Origin: a bacterium
GTDB taxonomy: Bacteria > Verrucomicrobiota > Verrucomicrobiia > Chthoniobacterales > Terrimicrobiaceae
Assembly (NCBI GenBank): GCA_009920585.1
Contig: RFZT01000050.1
Coordinates: 1 to 11,370, forward strand
Length of the DNA stretch: 11,370 bases
Direction: 5' to 3'
The notes under the pieces are model-generated. The model was not told the DNA's origin. It saw only the letters and a list, made by a program, of their open reading frames with translations, and did not search any database. Of the stretch, positions 1 through 7,137 are shown piece by piece. Every line of letters starts with the position of its first letter. Position 1 is the first letter of the stretch. Position numbers and translations under genes: made by a program.

Positions 1-7
1 ACCAGCG

Positions 8-655
8 ATGAAACCTGATTTAAACCTGCAAGACCTGAGAGTCGATTACGGACGCGATCCCCTTCGCGAAGATGCGATCAATCCGAATCCCCTCGAGCAA
101 TTTCGCCAGTGGTTTCAGGAGGCCTCCGATGCAGGCATTGCCGAACCCAACGCCATGTCCTTGGCGACGTCGGATTCCTCCGGTCACATCGCCTGTCGCA
201 CCGTCCTATTGAAAGGATTTGATGAACGAGGTTTTGTTTTTTTTACAAACTACGGCAGCCGCAAAGCCGCTCACCTTGCCCAGAATCCTCGTGCCGCAAT
301 CCTGTTTCCCTGGATCACCATGGAGCGCCAAGTCGAGGTCACCGGCTCAGTCAAAAAAATCTCCGTAGAAGAATCGCTCGCCTATTTCTTGAGCCGCCCA
401 ACTGGAAGCCAACTCGGGGCTTGGGTCTCAGAGCAGAGCAGCGAAATTCCCTCCCGTGAATTTCTCCTAGCCCGTTTCGAAGAAATGAAATCGCGCTTTT
501 CCACAGGCCCCATCCCGAAACCCGATTTCTGGGGAGGCTACTGCGTGGAACCCGAAACCATTGAGTTCTGGCAAGGAGGCGGTGACCGCCTTCACGACCG
601 ATTCCGATACACACAAAAAAACCGCACGTGGTCACACGTGCGGCTATCACCGTAA
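8..655 (+). CDS. pdxH: Pyridoxamine/pyridoxine 5'-phosphate oxidase PdxH
   Basis: FMN-dependent cytosolic enzyme that oxidises pyridoxine or pyridoxamine 5'-phosphate to pyridoxal 5'-phosphate, the last step of vitamin B6 synthesis and salvage. The 215-residue product matches the usual PdxH length (about 218 in E. coli) and aligns end to end with it by eye. FMN-binding elements are visible at RTVLLKG (64-70) and NYGSRKA (81-87), ERQVEV follows at 106-111, and the C-terminal FWQGG...RLHDRF (187-199) carries the Arg and His that contact substrate in the E. coli enzyme. The end, VRLSP, corresponds to the family's terminal RLAP. Only seven bases lie upstream, so the ribosome site cannot be judged. 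It is the only clear plus-strand gene and faces the minus-strand polysaccharide genes. Oddly, its last codons form a perfect 9-bp hairpin (622-643). Confidence 0.96.
   Translation: MKPDLNLQDLRVDYGRDPLREDAINPNPLEQFRQWFQEASDAGIAEPNAMSLATSDSSGHIACRTVLLKGFDERGFVFFTNYGSRKAAHLAQNPRAAILFPWITMERQVEVTGSVKKISVEESLAYFLSRPTGSQLGAWVSEQSSEIPSREFLLARFEEMKSRFSTGPIPKPDFWGGYCVEPETIEFWQGGGDRLHDRFRYTQKNRTWSHVRLSP
615..643 (-). terminator. Intrinsic terminator of the minus-strand operon, inside the 3' end of pdxH
   Basis: The arms CCGCACGTG (622-630) and CACGTGCGG (635-643) pair perfectly over 9 bp around a 4-nt loop. Read on the minus strand, the hairpin is followed at once by seven T (A run 615-621 on the plus strand), the classic form of a rho-independent terminator. 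It sits about 340 bp past the stop of the polymerase gene at 983 and would end transcription of the polysaccharide operon within the convergent pdxH coding sequence. No T run follows it on the plus strand, so it should not stop pdxH transcripts. Confidence 0.75.
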
Positions 656-760
656 AGTCTCGTTCGCTTTTAGCTACCGAGGATTGGGCTTTTTTGAACT
701 ATAAAGTGGAACTTAACTATCTGCCGACTTAGCTCATAGAGTTGGGAGATCATTTTAGAT

Positions 761-779
761 TGGATTGCAATCCATTTTT
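761..779 (+). repeat. GGATTGCAATCC palindrome, copy 1, with T run
   Basis: A perfect 14-bp palindrome TGGATTGCAATCCA (761-774) is followed by five T. As RNA it gives only a 5-bp stem with a UGCA loop, so it is a weak terminator at best. The 12-bp core recurs exactly at 794-805. It may be a dispersed repeat, a DNA-protein site, or part of a tandem terminator for pdxH. Confidence 0.5.
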
Positions 780-788
780 ATACGATTT

Positions 789-813
789 AAAGTGGATTGC
801 AATCCGCTTTTTT
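789..813 (+). terminator. Probable pdxH terminator built on a second GGATTGCAATCC palindrome
   Basis: The arms 789-797 and 802-810 pair over 9 bp, including one G-U pair, around a TGCA loop. The stem ends in a run of six T (808-813), so on the plus strand this resembles an intrinsic terminator about 140 bp after pdxH. The core is identical to the palindrome at 762-773, 32 bp upstream. The stem is AU-rich, so its strength is uncertain. Confidence 0.5.
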
Positions 814-982
814 CTTAGAGCAATTTTGCCAGTCGTACCATTCCCCGCCCGACTCTGCATCTCTTAGCTTTATCCACCTTAGTTGGATAGCGCGAAAAAC
901 GATTAGCCATTTGATTTTTCAATATGCACCAGCAACACAAAGAATCAGCCTCCACTCCCAACGCCCTCTACTGCTACACAGC

Positions 983-2371
983 CTACTGCTCCCTATGCGT
1001 CCTCGTCCAGTAGGTGATCATGATATATCCGAATAGAAAGGGATACAATGTGATCAGCGTAATGTCTCTTCCCAGATTGAATGTCAGCACGCAACCGATA
1101 AAGAAAAGCAGCATTCGCCCCATCTTCTCCCCCATCAAGTCCTGACGGGCTAAAATGGCTACCCAAAATGCCATGATAAGGGCCGCGGCCAGGACGCCAA
1201 AAAACGTTCCAAAATTCACCACCCCTTGACCGATCATTCCCGTTGAGATGGTCGCACCCACACCAGCACCACTACCGGATGCGTCACCGAAAGCCTGACC
1301 ACGAGCTAGGGCGTAATCGATCCCGATCATAGGTTTGTCCGGCCAGATTGCACGTGGGATGGGATTCACAAGTTCGGCAAAATACCGCCCCCCATTGGTC
1401 ACAATATAGGTCCCTCTATCGATGAAGGAATTTGCCCAAGCGAGCTCCATCAGCATATTGAGCCCCTCATGCTTTCCTTCAGAACTTTCCACCATATCCG
1501 CAACACCGCCGATGCCGATTTGACTGAATGTATGAGAGATATTCCCCTTTGATCTCGTTTGAATGACGAACTTCAACCACCCCTCCAAAATCACGAAACA
1601 CCCCAGCAAAACGACTAATTTAAAAAACATATTGAAGCGCAGTCGGATAAAAACCCAAGCCAAGAGCCCCGGCAACAATGTCGCGAGCATGGTATTCCGG
1701 GTACGATCAAAGAGATAATACGGCAAGGTAAGCAATGTAACGACGATCCCGATCATTCGCGTCCGAGGATTCTTTGCAACACCAGCTACAATCCCAAAGG
1801 CGGCCGCAAGCATGATTTGCAGGTAACTCGCAAAGGAAATTAGAGCATCAAAGCCCGACCCAAGGCGACCCCGAGCCCATGGGTTAGCTTTGCCTGACAA
1901 GTAAGGAGCAAAAAGTCCCAAAAAATTAAAATCTGTTCTGATCAACCCAATCAACATCAATACCATCCAGACACCCAAAATCAACTGCGTCGCAATATCC
2001 AATCTCCTCTGGAACTCAGGGTTATCCACTCCCCCACGCTGCATGAGCACCCAAAACTCACTCCTATTTCTTAATATCTTTTTATTGAATACCCTATGAA
2101 CTAAAGGAACGAATAATATAAATGAACCGAGAAACAACGCCACCTGAGACCATGCCGCCTCAAGATACTCACCACCAATTCTCGATATATAACCCTGATA
2201 GTCATTATAGAATGCATCATAAAAATACCAAAGAGCGACAGTCCCGAGGACAGCGCCCATCGGAATACCCACTCCAGTTATGCGGGATTTCCAAGCATAG
2301 AATAGCCCACCAACAAGCAACATGGATGCTATATAAAATCCCGTTGGGAATGCGACTGTACTATCTGGCAT
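983..2371 (-). CDS. Wzy-like O-antigen / oligosaccharide repeat-unit polymerase
   Basis: Predicted inner-membrane polymerase that would join lipid-linked oligosaccharide units into O-antigen or exopolysaccharide. The 462-residue product has about ten or eleven hydrophobic segments (for example near 11-27, 36-50, 74-92, 127-144, 176-198, 206-221, 228-243, 250-264, 380-408 and 419-433) and one large polar loop of roughly 270-380. That loop contains NPIPRAIWPDKP (336-347), a motif I associate with Wzy-type polymerases. Sequence conservation in these proteins is low, so topology, loop and context carry most of the call. The ATG overlaps the upstream glycosyltransferase by 11 bp, which points to translational coupling. 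It is the last gene of the operon, and a strong minus-strand terminator follows at 615-643. An O-antigen ligase is the main alternative. Confidence 0.8.
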   Translation of the reverse strand: MPDSTVAFPTGFYIASMLLVGGLFYAWKSRITGVGIPMGAVLGTVALWYFYDAFYNDYQGYISRIGGEYLEAAWSQVALFLGSFILFVPLVHRVFNKKILRNRSEFWVLMQRGGVDNPEFQRRLDIATQLILGVWMVLMLIGLIRTDFNFLGLFAPYLSGKANPWARGRLGSGFDALISFASYLQIMLAAAFGIVAGVAKNPRTRMIGIVVTLLTLPYYLFDRTRNTMLATLLPGLLAWVFIRLRFNMFFKLVVLLGCFVILEGWLKFVIQTRSKGNISHTFSQIGIGGVADMVESSEGKHEGLNMLMELAWANSFIDRGTYIVTNGGRYFAELVNPIPRAIWPDKPMIGIDYALARGQAFGDASGSGAGVGATISTGMIGQGVVNFGTFFGVLAAALIMAFWVAILARQDLMGEKMGRMLLFFIGCVLTFNLGRDITLITLYPFLFGYIMITYWTRTHREQ

Positions 2372-3959
2372 GATTGATAAGATTTCCTAATTGGGCTACC
2401 TCAAGCCAAGATGTGATGGTAGATTTCATGTAATTGATTGTACTGATGGCTCGAATACGCTCTCTTGTAAACTGGAAATGATCTTGGAATGAGGGAAGTG
2501 GAATCGCAGCCCCTGCCGAAAATCCCTCTGGCAAATTGCACTCCGCCGTCATTAAAACCGGCAATCCGTAGGCCCAAGCTTCTAAAACGGACATCGGCAG
2601 TCCCTCACTCAAGCTCGGCAAAATAAAAGCATCCGCGCTCCGCAAAAGAGCCTCCTTCTCTTCCCCGAATGCAGGCCCATAAAAAACAACGTCGACGGAG
2701 TCGAGAGTATTTGAGTTTTGACCACGGATATCCCGGATGGGCACGGATGAAAAAATTGTCCCAGAAGCACCGGGTGCATTCGCAGGGCGAATGGCGTGGC
2801 GTTTTTGATTGTCCATCTGCAAGACATCTTGCGACTGACCCTCCAAAAACTCCTTTGGATCAGCAAGCTGATTCCTCCCTGCGCTTCCTCCCAATCCCAT
2901 ATCATCGGGGCGAAGCGCCTCCTCAGCAGGGCCGCTCGCGTAGCGAGTGGGCGATGTGTTTTCAGAATCCCGCACAAGCTCGCTTGGAGAGGGATTTGAA
3001 AAGGTAGCGCCAGTACACGTCCCCTTGTTGTAGCCCTGCTGCTCATCCGTGTATATCCGTGAAATCCGTGGTTCAATCTTTTCGTTGATATTGGTGTCTT
3101 TTGACTCACTACGCTCACTCATTCGGAGTTGCTTTCGGCAATCTATCTCCCGTTGGTCGGTTGTGGTTAAATTTGCTTCATCGAACCTCAACCCCAACTC
3201 TACACACAGCGCCTTCAATTCCGCCTCATGCCCGCCCTGATCCCATCCCGCAATCACAAATTGCCACTCTTGAGAGTTATGCATTTTGGATTTTGAATTG
3301 CGGATATCCGCCCAAGCCCGCAGCGCATTCACTAATCCCTTCTTCGGATGAATCCGTCCTAAAAACAGCAACATCTTTCTCTCTCGAGTCTGAAAACTTA
3401 AATCTGAAAACTTAAAACTCCCCTCGGGTACCTCCACCCCATTCGGGATCACCTCAATCCGCTGCGTGAGCCCATAAGCTCGCATTGAGTCCGCTTCGGA
3501 ATCGCAGAGGGCATGCAAGCAAGTCGCATCACGCAAGACCGCATTTTCAAAAAACTGCCCTGCAAGCCATTTCTTCCATCGCGAATTTCTCAAAGCCCAC
3601 GGATCAAGCATACCCCTCGGTGAAATCACATAGGGGGTCTGATGGCGCCTCCATTGTCTCCTTGTCGCAATTGATGGGTATTGCCACAGGCCATGCAAAT
3701 GCAGCACGTCCGCTTGTGCTTTCTCCAGCGCGACATCCATTTTCGAGGCCCAAGCTATGGCTCTCGGACCTTTGTAGGAGAAAGCTTTGGGGTGAAGTGG
3801 TCGCCAGGCCTCCTCGTCTAATCTCCAGTTTTTATCCCAGAGGCCATAGACGCTCACATCCACTCCAATGTTTGAAACAGACTTTCCGAGAGCCCTTACG
3901 CTTTCAAAAAGCCCACCTGCATCCCTCGAGAGAGACCCTGTCACCATTCCCAGTCTCAT
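2361..3959 (-). CDS. GT4 family glycosyltransferase with a large in-frame repeat insertion
   Basis: Cytosolic or membrane-associated retaining glycosyltransferase of the GT-B fold, expected to add a sugar to the polysaccharide unit. The N-terminal domain (1-180) has MRLGMVTGSLSRDAGG, DVLHLHGLW and VIPNGVEV. The C-terminal domain begins at LLFLGRIHPKKG (197-208) and carries the EX7E motif (E452 to E460, in SEGLPMSVLEAW). The 532-residue length is about 155 more than usual. The excess lies at about 262-420, between KALCVELGL and VVFYGPAFG, which are normally adjacent in this family. That stretch is low in hydrophobic residues and is encoded by repeats. Removing it leaves about 373 residues. The start overlaps the previous gene's stop as ATGA. 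The motifs are intact, so the product may still be active if the insert forms a tolerated loop. Confidence 0.88.
   Translation of the reverse strand: MRLGMVTGSLSRDAGGLFESVRALGKSVSNIGVDVSVYGLWDKNWRLDEEAWRPLHPKAFSYKGPRAIAWASKMDVALEKAQADVLHLHGLWQYPSIATRRQWRRHQTPYVISPRGMLDPWALRNSRWKKWLAGQFFENAVLRDATCLHALCDSEADSMRAYGLTQRIEVIPNGVEVPEGSFKFSDLSFQTRERKMLLFLGRIHPKKGLVNALRAWADIRNSKSKMHNSQEWQFVIAGWDQGGHEAELKALCVELGLRFDEANLTTTDQREIDCRKQLRMSERSESKDTNINEKIEPRISRIYTDEQQGYNKGTCTGATFSNPSPSELVRDSENTSPTRYASGPAEEALRPDDMGLGGSAGRNQLADPKEFLEGQSQDVLQMDNQKRHAIRPANAPGASGTIFSSVPIRDIRGQNSNTLDSVDVVFYGPAFGEEKEALLRSADAFILPSLSEGLPMSVLEAWAYGLPVLMTAECNLPEGFSAGAAIPLPSFQDHFQFTRERIRAISTINYMKSTITSWLEVAQLGNLINHAR
2720..2750 (+). 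repeat. Inverted partial copy of element block 2
   Basis: CCACGGAT followed by CGGAT and ACGGATGA matches, with the same spacing, the reverse complement of 3043-3074. The two lie about 290 bp apart as an inverted pair within the glycosyltransferase insert and could mark the ends of a second inserted segment (about 2750-3042). Confidence 0.6.
2932..3171 (-). repeat. Composite REP-like element, copy A, translated inside the GT4 gene
   Basis: The element lies within codons 263-343 of the glycosyltransferase. On the plus strand it reads: hairpin CCGCTCGC-GTA-GCGAGTGG (2932-2950), conserved block 1 (2951-3011), block 2 made of ATCCGTG-type repeats (3043-3074), and a right end GTGGTTAAA (3163-3171). 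The same parts occur in the same order at 8695-8951. Block 1 aligns without gaps to 8713-8773, with 52 of 61 bases identical by my count. In both genes block 1 is read in the same frame, giving the shared peptide pattern FSN-S-SEL-RDSE. Confidence 0.8.
3389..3416. repeat. Perfect 14-bp tandem duplication in coding sequence
   Basis: TCTGAAAACTTAAA occurs twice in a row (3389-3402 and 3403-3416) in the GT4 gene, encoding the FKFSDLSFQT stretch at about 182-191, in the linker between the two domains. Fourteen is not a multiple of three, so gain or loss of one unit would shift the frame. Confidence 0.8.
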
Positions 3960-5185
3960 GTTCGGCTTAATACCTCAACCAGCATACGCCCCATCCATCC
4001 CGCCTTCAGTCGGGACTTTTCGATGGCCGTTGAAATAGCCTGCTCCGCCCCTGCCGCAAAACGTGCCGGCCCCCACTCTTTAATGATCTCTTGACTCGCC
4101 AGGCCCATCGCCGAGCGAGACTCTTCAGACATCGATGAAACACGAGACATCAGGCCGGCCAACTCGTTGACATTCGATGGATCAAAAGTAAACCCATTGA
4201 TACCCTCGCGCACCAAATCCTGAGCACACCCGCACCGATGGGATACGATCACCGGCAGCGAGCTCGCCATAGCCTCGTTCACAACAAGCCCCCATTGTTC
4301 GACCGTGCTCGCATGAATAAAGCAAACCGCCCGACTATAAAAAACCGGTAAATCCTCAATCTGCTGGAATCCAGGCATGTAAACAACTGGTTTTAAAGTC
4401 ACTCTTGTTTTATCCAACTCACCCCAAGGTGCATGAGCAAAAACTTCAACCCCCAACTTGGAGCAATACTCAAGCAACTCACCCTTGAGTTCCCCATCCC
4501 CCAGCAAGCAAAGATTCCACGGGGCCGAAGAGATCGGTAACGTCTGAGCATGAATAGAAAACGCCTTGATAAGGGAAAAAAGATTTTTTTTCTTCACAAA
4601 TCGCGCCGAGGCTAAAAAAAAGGGCGCAGCATCAGATTTATTTACTGCTGCTAGCGAAAAAAAATCATTATCAACAACATCATATCCCACCGAAATCCTC
4701 CCTCGCTCCATTCCCAATTTCTCCAAATAAGCTCGATGCGGTGTCCCCCCCGCCAAAGCTGCCGAAGCAAGCCCGACCACTCGCCCCTTCACCCACTCAC
4801 GCCAGGCTGAACGCTGGGCATCCCAAGACGTCGACTCGGACATCACCACAAACGGGCATCTGTTATTTACACACCAAGCGATAGCCAGTAATGCCCCACG
4901 AAACCCCCACCCCGGAACAAACACTACGTCTGGGCCAAAACTTGATAGCGCCCCCGCTAACCTTGAGGCAAACTCATTACGACTCAACTCTGCTCCACTT
5001 CCGTCGGGATTGATCGTTCGGATCTGAAAAGCCTCCGCCTCCCGACCTGCCTCCCAAGCATAATCTCGGCTCTTTTCTCCAAATTGGATGGCTAGCAAAT
5101 CATGAAGCCCAGCCACAGCGCGAAGCCTCGCAAGATGGTAAGGACCAAAGTTATCAAAAAGAATGGCTATCCGTTTTTTAATCAC
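3956..5185 (-). CDS. GT4 family glycosyltransferase
   Basis: Retaining GT-B glycosyltransferase of ordinary length (409 residues) for building the polysaccharide unit. The N-terminal domain starts with RIAILFDNFGPYHLARL, which suits the first Rossmann strand and acceptor loop. The C-terminal domain begins near FLASARFVKKKN (190-201), has LLGDGEL (227-233), and carries the EX7E motif E296 to E304 in VEQWGLVVNEAMASSLPVI. The start is GTG at 5183-5185. No good ribosome site is seen, but the Rossmann strand begins at residue 5, so a later start is unlikely. A TATAAT-like box lies just upstream (5193-5198 on the plus strand) without a clear -35 partner. A 98-bp gap separates it from the acetyltransferase upstream, and its stop overlaps the next start as ATGA. 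Donor and acceptor cannot be predicted. Confidence 0.9.
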   Translation of the reverse strand: MIKKRIAILFDNFGPYHLARLRAVAGLHDLLAIQFGEKSRDYAWEAGREAEAFQIRTINPDGSGAELSRNEFASRLAGALSSFGPDVVFVPGWGFRGALLAIAWCVNNRCPFVVMSESTSWDAQRSAWREWVKGRVVGLASAALAGGTPHRAYLEKLGMERGRISVGYDVVDNDFFSLAAVNKSDAAPFFLASARFVKKKNLFSLIKAFSIHAQTLPISSAPWNLCLLGDGELKGELLEYCSKLGVEVFAHAPWGELDKTRVTLKPVVYMPGFQQIEDLPVFYSRAVCFIHASTVEQWGLVVNEAMASSLPVIVSHRCGCAQDLVREGINGFTFDPSNVNELAGLMSRVSSMSEESRSAMGLASQEIIKEWGPARFAAGAEQAISTAIEKSRLKAGWMGRMLVEVLSRT

Positions 5186-5283
5186 TCTTAGAATTATATC
5201 CTATTAAATCTTCTCAATCCTGAACTCATGTCGTCAAAACATTCATCACCGGATTGTAAAAGCAATCACCCATTCCCAATGGC

Positions 5284-5838
5284 TCAAACCAAAAACGGAT
5301 GAAAATCTAATTTATAGACAAAATCCTGATCCCCAGATTCCGTTTGTCGTCGTCCTATCTCTTTTGCCGGATTTCCTGCAAAGATCGTGTAGGGCGGAAC
5401 ATCTTTGGAAACAACAGCCCCGGCCGCAACCACGGCGCCTTCCCCGATGATAACTCCCGGCAACACAATCGCCCGATACCCAATCCATGCCCTGTCACCT
5501 ATTGTGACATCCCCCCCACGATCCGCAAATGTAGCCGAGCGAGGATCATGCCCAAGCGTGAGAATCGTGGCTTCCGGACCAATAGAGACATCACTTCCTA
5601 TTCGGATAAAATACTTCCGTCCATCAAGCAAGCAGCCAAAATTAATGACATTTCTCTCACCTAAAAAAACCTTCCGCCCATTCAGAAATCGGCACCCGAT
5701 TTGAACACCCGACCTGTCTCCCACACGACCCAACCACATTTTTACATAGGCTAACCTGATCCATTCAATGGGCATTTTTCCCACCCACGCATTATACAGA
5801 TAGGAAAGAATCCCCCCGACGAAGACTTTAACATTCAT
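5284..5838 (-). CDS. Hexapeptide-repeat sugar O-acetyltransferase (WcaF/Maa type)
   Basis: Acyl-CoA-dependent acetyltransferase with a left-handed beta-helix, likely to acetylate a sugar of the nascent polysaccharide. The 184-residue length suits the family. Hexapeptide-type turns run from about 44 to 145 (VQIGCR, VFLGER, VSIGPE, VTIGDR, AWIGYR, VIIGEG, AVVAAG). H97 in TLGHDP is the expected catalytic histidine, in the loop before the last coils. The C-terminal VPPYTIFAGNPAKEIGRR (147-164) is a standard ending. The N-terminal 35 residues are rather hydrophobic and may help membrane or partner contact. Its ATG overlaps the stop of the upstream GT9 gene as ATGA, so the two are coupled. A close alternative is a serine-acetyltransferase-like enzyme, but the context favours sugar acetylation. 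Confidence 0.9.
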   Translation of the reverse strand: MNVKVFVGGILSYLYNAWVGKMPIEWIRLAYVKMWLGRVGDRSGVQIGCRFLNGRKVFLGERNVINFGCLLDGRKYFIRIGSDVSIGPEATILTLGHDPRSATFADRGGDVTIGDRAWIGYRAIVLPGVIIGEGAVVAAGAVVSKDVPPYTIFAGNPAKEIGRRQTESGDQDFVYKLDFHPFLV

Positions 5839-6944
5839 TTAGCAGGGGCTTTTGCTTTATCCAAGGCCTGAGTTATAGCCCGAGAAACATGATCGACAGA
5901 AATTTCTTTTACGCAATTGCGACCTGTAATGCAAACCGCATCATAGAAGCAATCACAAGCTTGAGATGGCCCCACAATCTCACCTCGCCCATACAATTCA
6001 AACTCGTGCTTATTAAAAATATTATTAAATAAAATCAGTGGTATTTTAGCAGCGATCGCCAAATGCATAGCTTGGGTAACGCTTGTCACAAGCGCGTCAC
6101 ACCTGGATACCATCGCATAAAAAGTGTCCAGTGATTTCACTCCAGGCCAGAGGCAGCCCGTTGCAGTTGCCAACCTCGCATTCAATTCCACTTCCTCAGG
6201 TCCACCGAGGATAACAGGCTTTAGCCCCTGAGACTTCAATACTCCGATGAGTCGACCCCAGTTTTCCTCTGGCCAAATGCGGGTAGGCCATCTCCAGCCA
6301 GCTCCGGTATTCAAGCCCACCCATCCTGAACCTGGCAGAATTTCTTCTGCGACCTGCTTCGATGCCAAAGCCGGTTCGCGCAACCAATATTCCTCCCCTT
6401 GAAATGGCAATCCAACGATATCAAAAATTTCCTGCACATAACTTAGCGTATTATTTTTGCTGTAAGAATTATCTAATCCTGTTGCGAATTTATGCCATGC
6501 ACGACCATCGATAGGGTAAGGCACTCCATCACGGAGAGTGTATCCCGCATATTCTTTCGCTCGCACTTGGCTCGCAATTGCACACGCATCCACATCCTTA
6601 TCCAAATTCCAGCAAAAATCCCACTCGCTCGATGCGATCCGCGCCATCACAGCAGGAGTAGGTTTTACCGCCTCGCAGACATCCGGCGGCATAAGCTCGG
6701 GGGAATGAGTCACCCATAATATCTTGGTCCCTGTCACCAGCGGATCCAGGGCTCGAAGTAACGGTGTCGTACGAATCACATCCCCAGCCGCGCCCAACTT
6801 TACGACCACCCCTCGCCGCTTCACGGGCAAATACTCATCACAAGCACAAACCTTACCCGCCCTGCGATGAGGCCCACACGGCAAGTCCCCCTTATAATAA
6901 TAGCAATCCGTTTTGAGATTTTTTAATATTTCTTCAGCGTTCAT
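5835..6944 (-). CDS. GT9 family (heptosyltransferase-like) glycosyltransferase with cysteine-rich N-terminus
   Basis: GT-B enzyme related to the LPS heptosyltransferases WaaC, WaaF and WaaQ, probably adding a sugar in core or O-antigen assembly. With the ATG at 6944 it has 369 residues. VVKLGAAGDVIRTTPLL (47-63) is the GT9 N-terminal motif, with D55 at the catalytic-base position. NTGAGWRWPTRIWP and TQAMHLAIAAKIPLILF form the nucleotide-sugar side. An N-terminal cysteine set (C14, C23, C33, C35) and a C-terminal set (within ACDCFYDAVC...NC) recall a GT9 subgroup with paired cysteine clusters. A GTG at 6986 would add 14 residues. I prefer the ATG because AAGAG lies just before it and the cysteine motif starts soon after. 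The stop overlaps the acetyltransferase start. Confidence 0.88.
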   Translation of the reverse strand: MNAEEILKNLKTDCYYYKGDLPCGPHRRAGKVCACDEYLPVKRRGVVVKLGAAGDVIRTTPLLRALDPLVTGTKILWVTHSPELMPPDVCEAVKPTPAVMARIASSEWDFCWNLDKDVDACAIASQVRAKEYAGYTLRDGVPYPIDGRAWHKFATGLDNSYSKNNTLSYVQEIFDIVGLPFQGEEYWLREPALASKQVAEEILPGSGWVGLNTGAGWRWPTRIWPEENWGRLIGVLKSQGLKPVILGGPEEVELNARLATATGCLWPGVKSLDTFYAMVSRCDALVTSVTQAMHLAIAAKIPLILFNNIFNKHEFELYGRGEIVGPSQACDCFYDAVCITGRNCVKEISVDHVSRAITQALDKAKAPAK

Positions 6945-7137
6945 ATACTCTTGTATTTCGAATTTTATTGCCTTTTGCCAATTCACAATCTGCTAGCATC
7001 CGCATTTCTACTCAATTCTATCAAAAGCATCAGTTTATGAATACGTTACAACCTCACAACGATCATCCACATGTTAAAGAAAAATGATACAGGTGAGAAG
7101 CATTTGATATTATGCACCGTATTCTAGCTGATTTGCA

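Larger units (their letters stand above)
656..982. other. Non-coding region between the convergent pdxH and polymerase genes
   Basis: No convincing gene is seen on either strand. The stretch holds the two GGATTGCAATCC palindromes and a further small inverted repeat, TATCCA (871-876) with TGGATA (884-889). A plus-strand reading frame from 797 runs across the palindrome and into the antisense of the polymerase gene; it lacks protein-like character. Confidence 0.6.

Noticed and set aside
797..1036. Plus-strand 79-residue frame
   Set aside because: It runs through a palindrome and into the antisense of the polymerase gene; low-complexity, Ser/His/Leu-rich, no family resemblance.
2720..3074. CRISPR array from the iterated ATCCGTG units
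   Set aside because: Units are short, degenerate and unevenly spaced, with no unique spacers and no cas genes.
2609..3118. Alternative minus-strand frame in the GT4 insert
   Set aside because: It is a shadow of the repeat-rich insert; the main frame joins the two conserved glycosyltransferase halves without a stop.
2361..3959. Calling the GT4 gene a pseudogene because of the insert
   Set aside because: The frame is continuous, the motifs on both sides are intact and the overlaps with its neighbours are kept, so inactivation is not shown.
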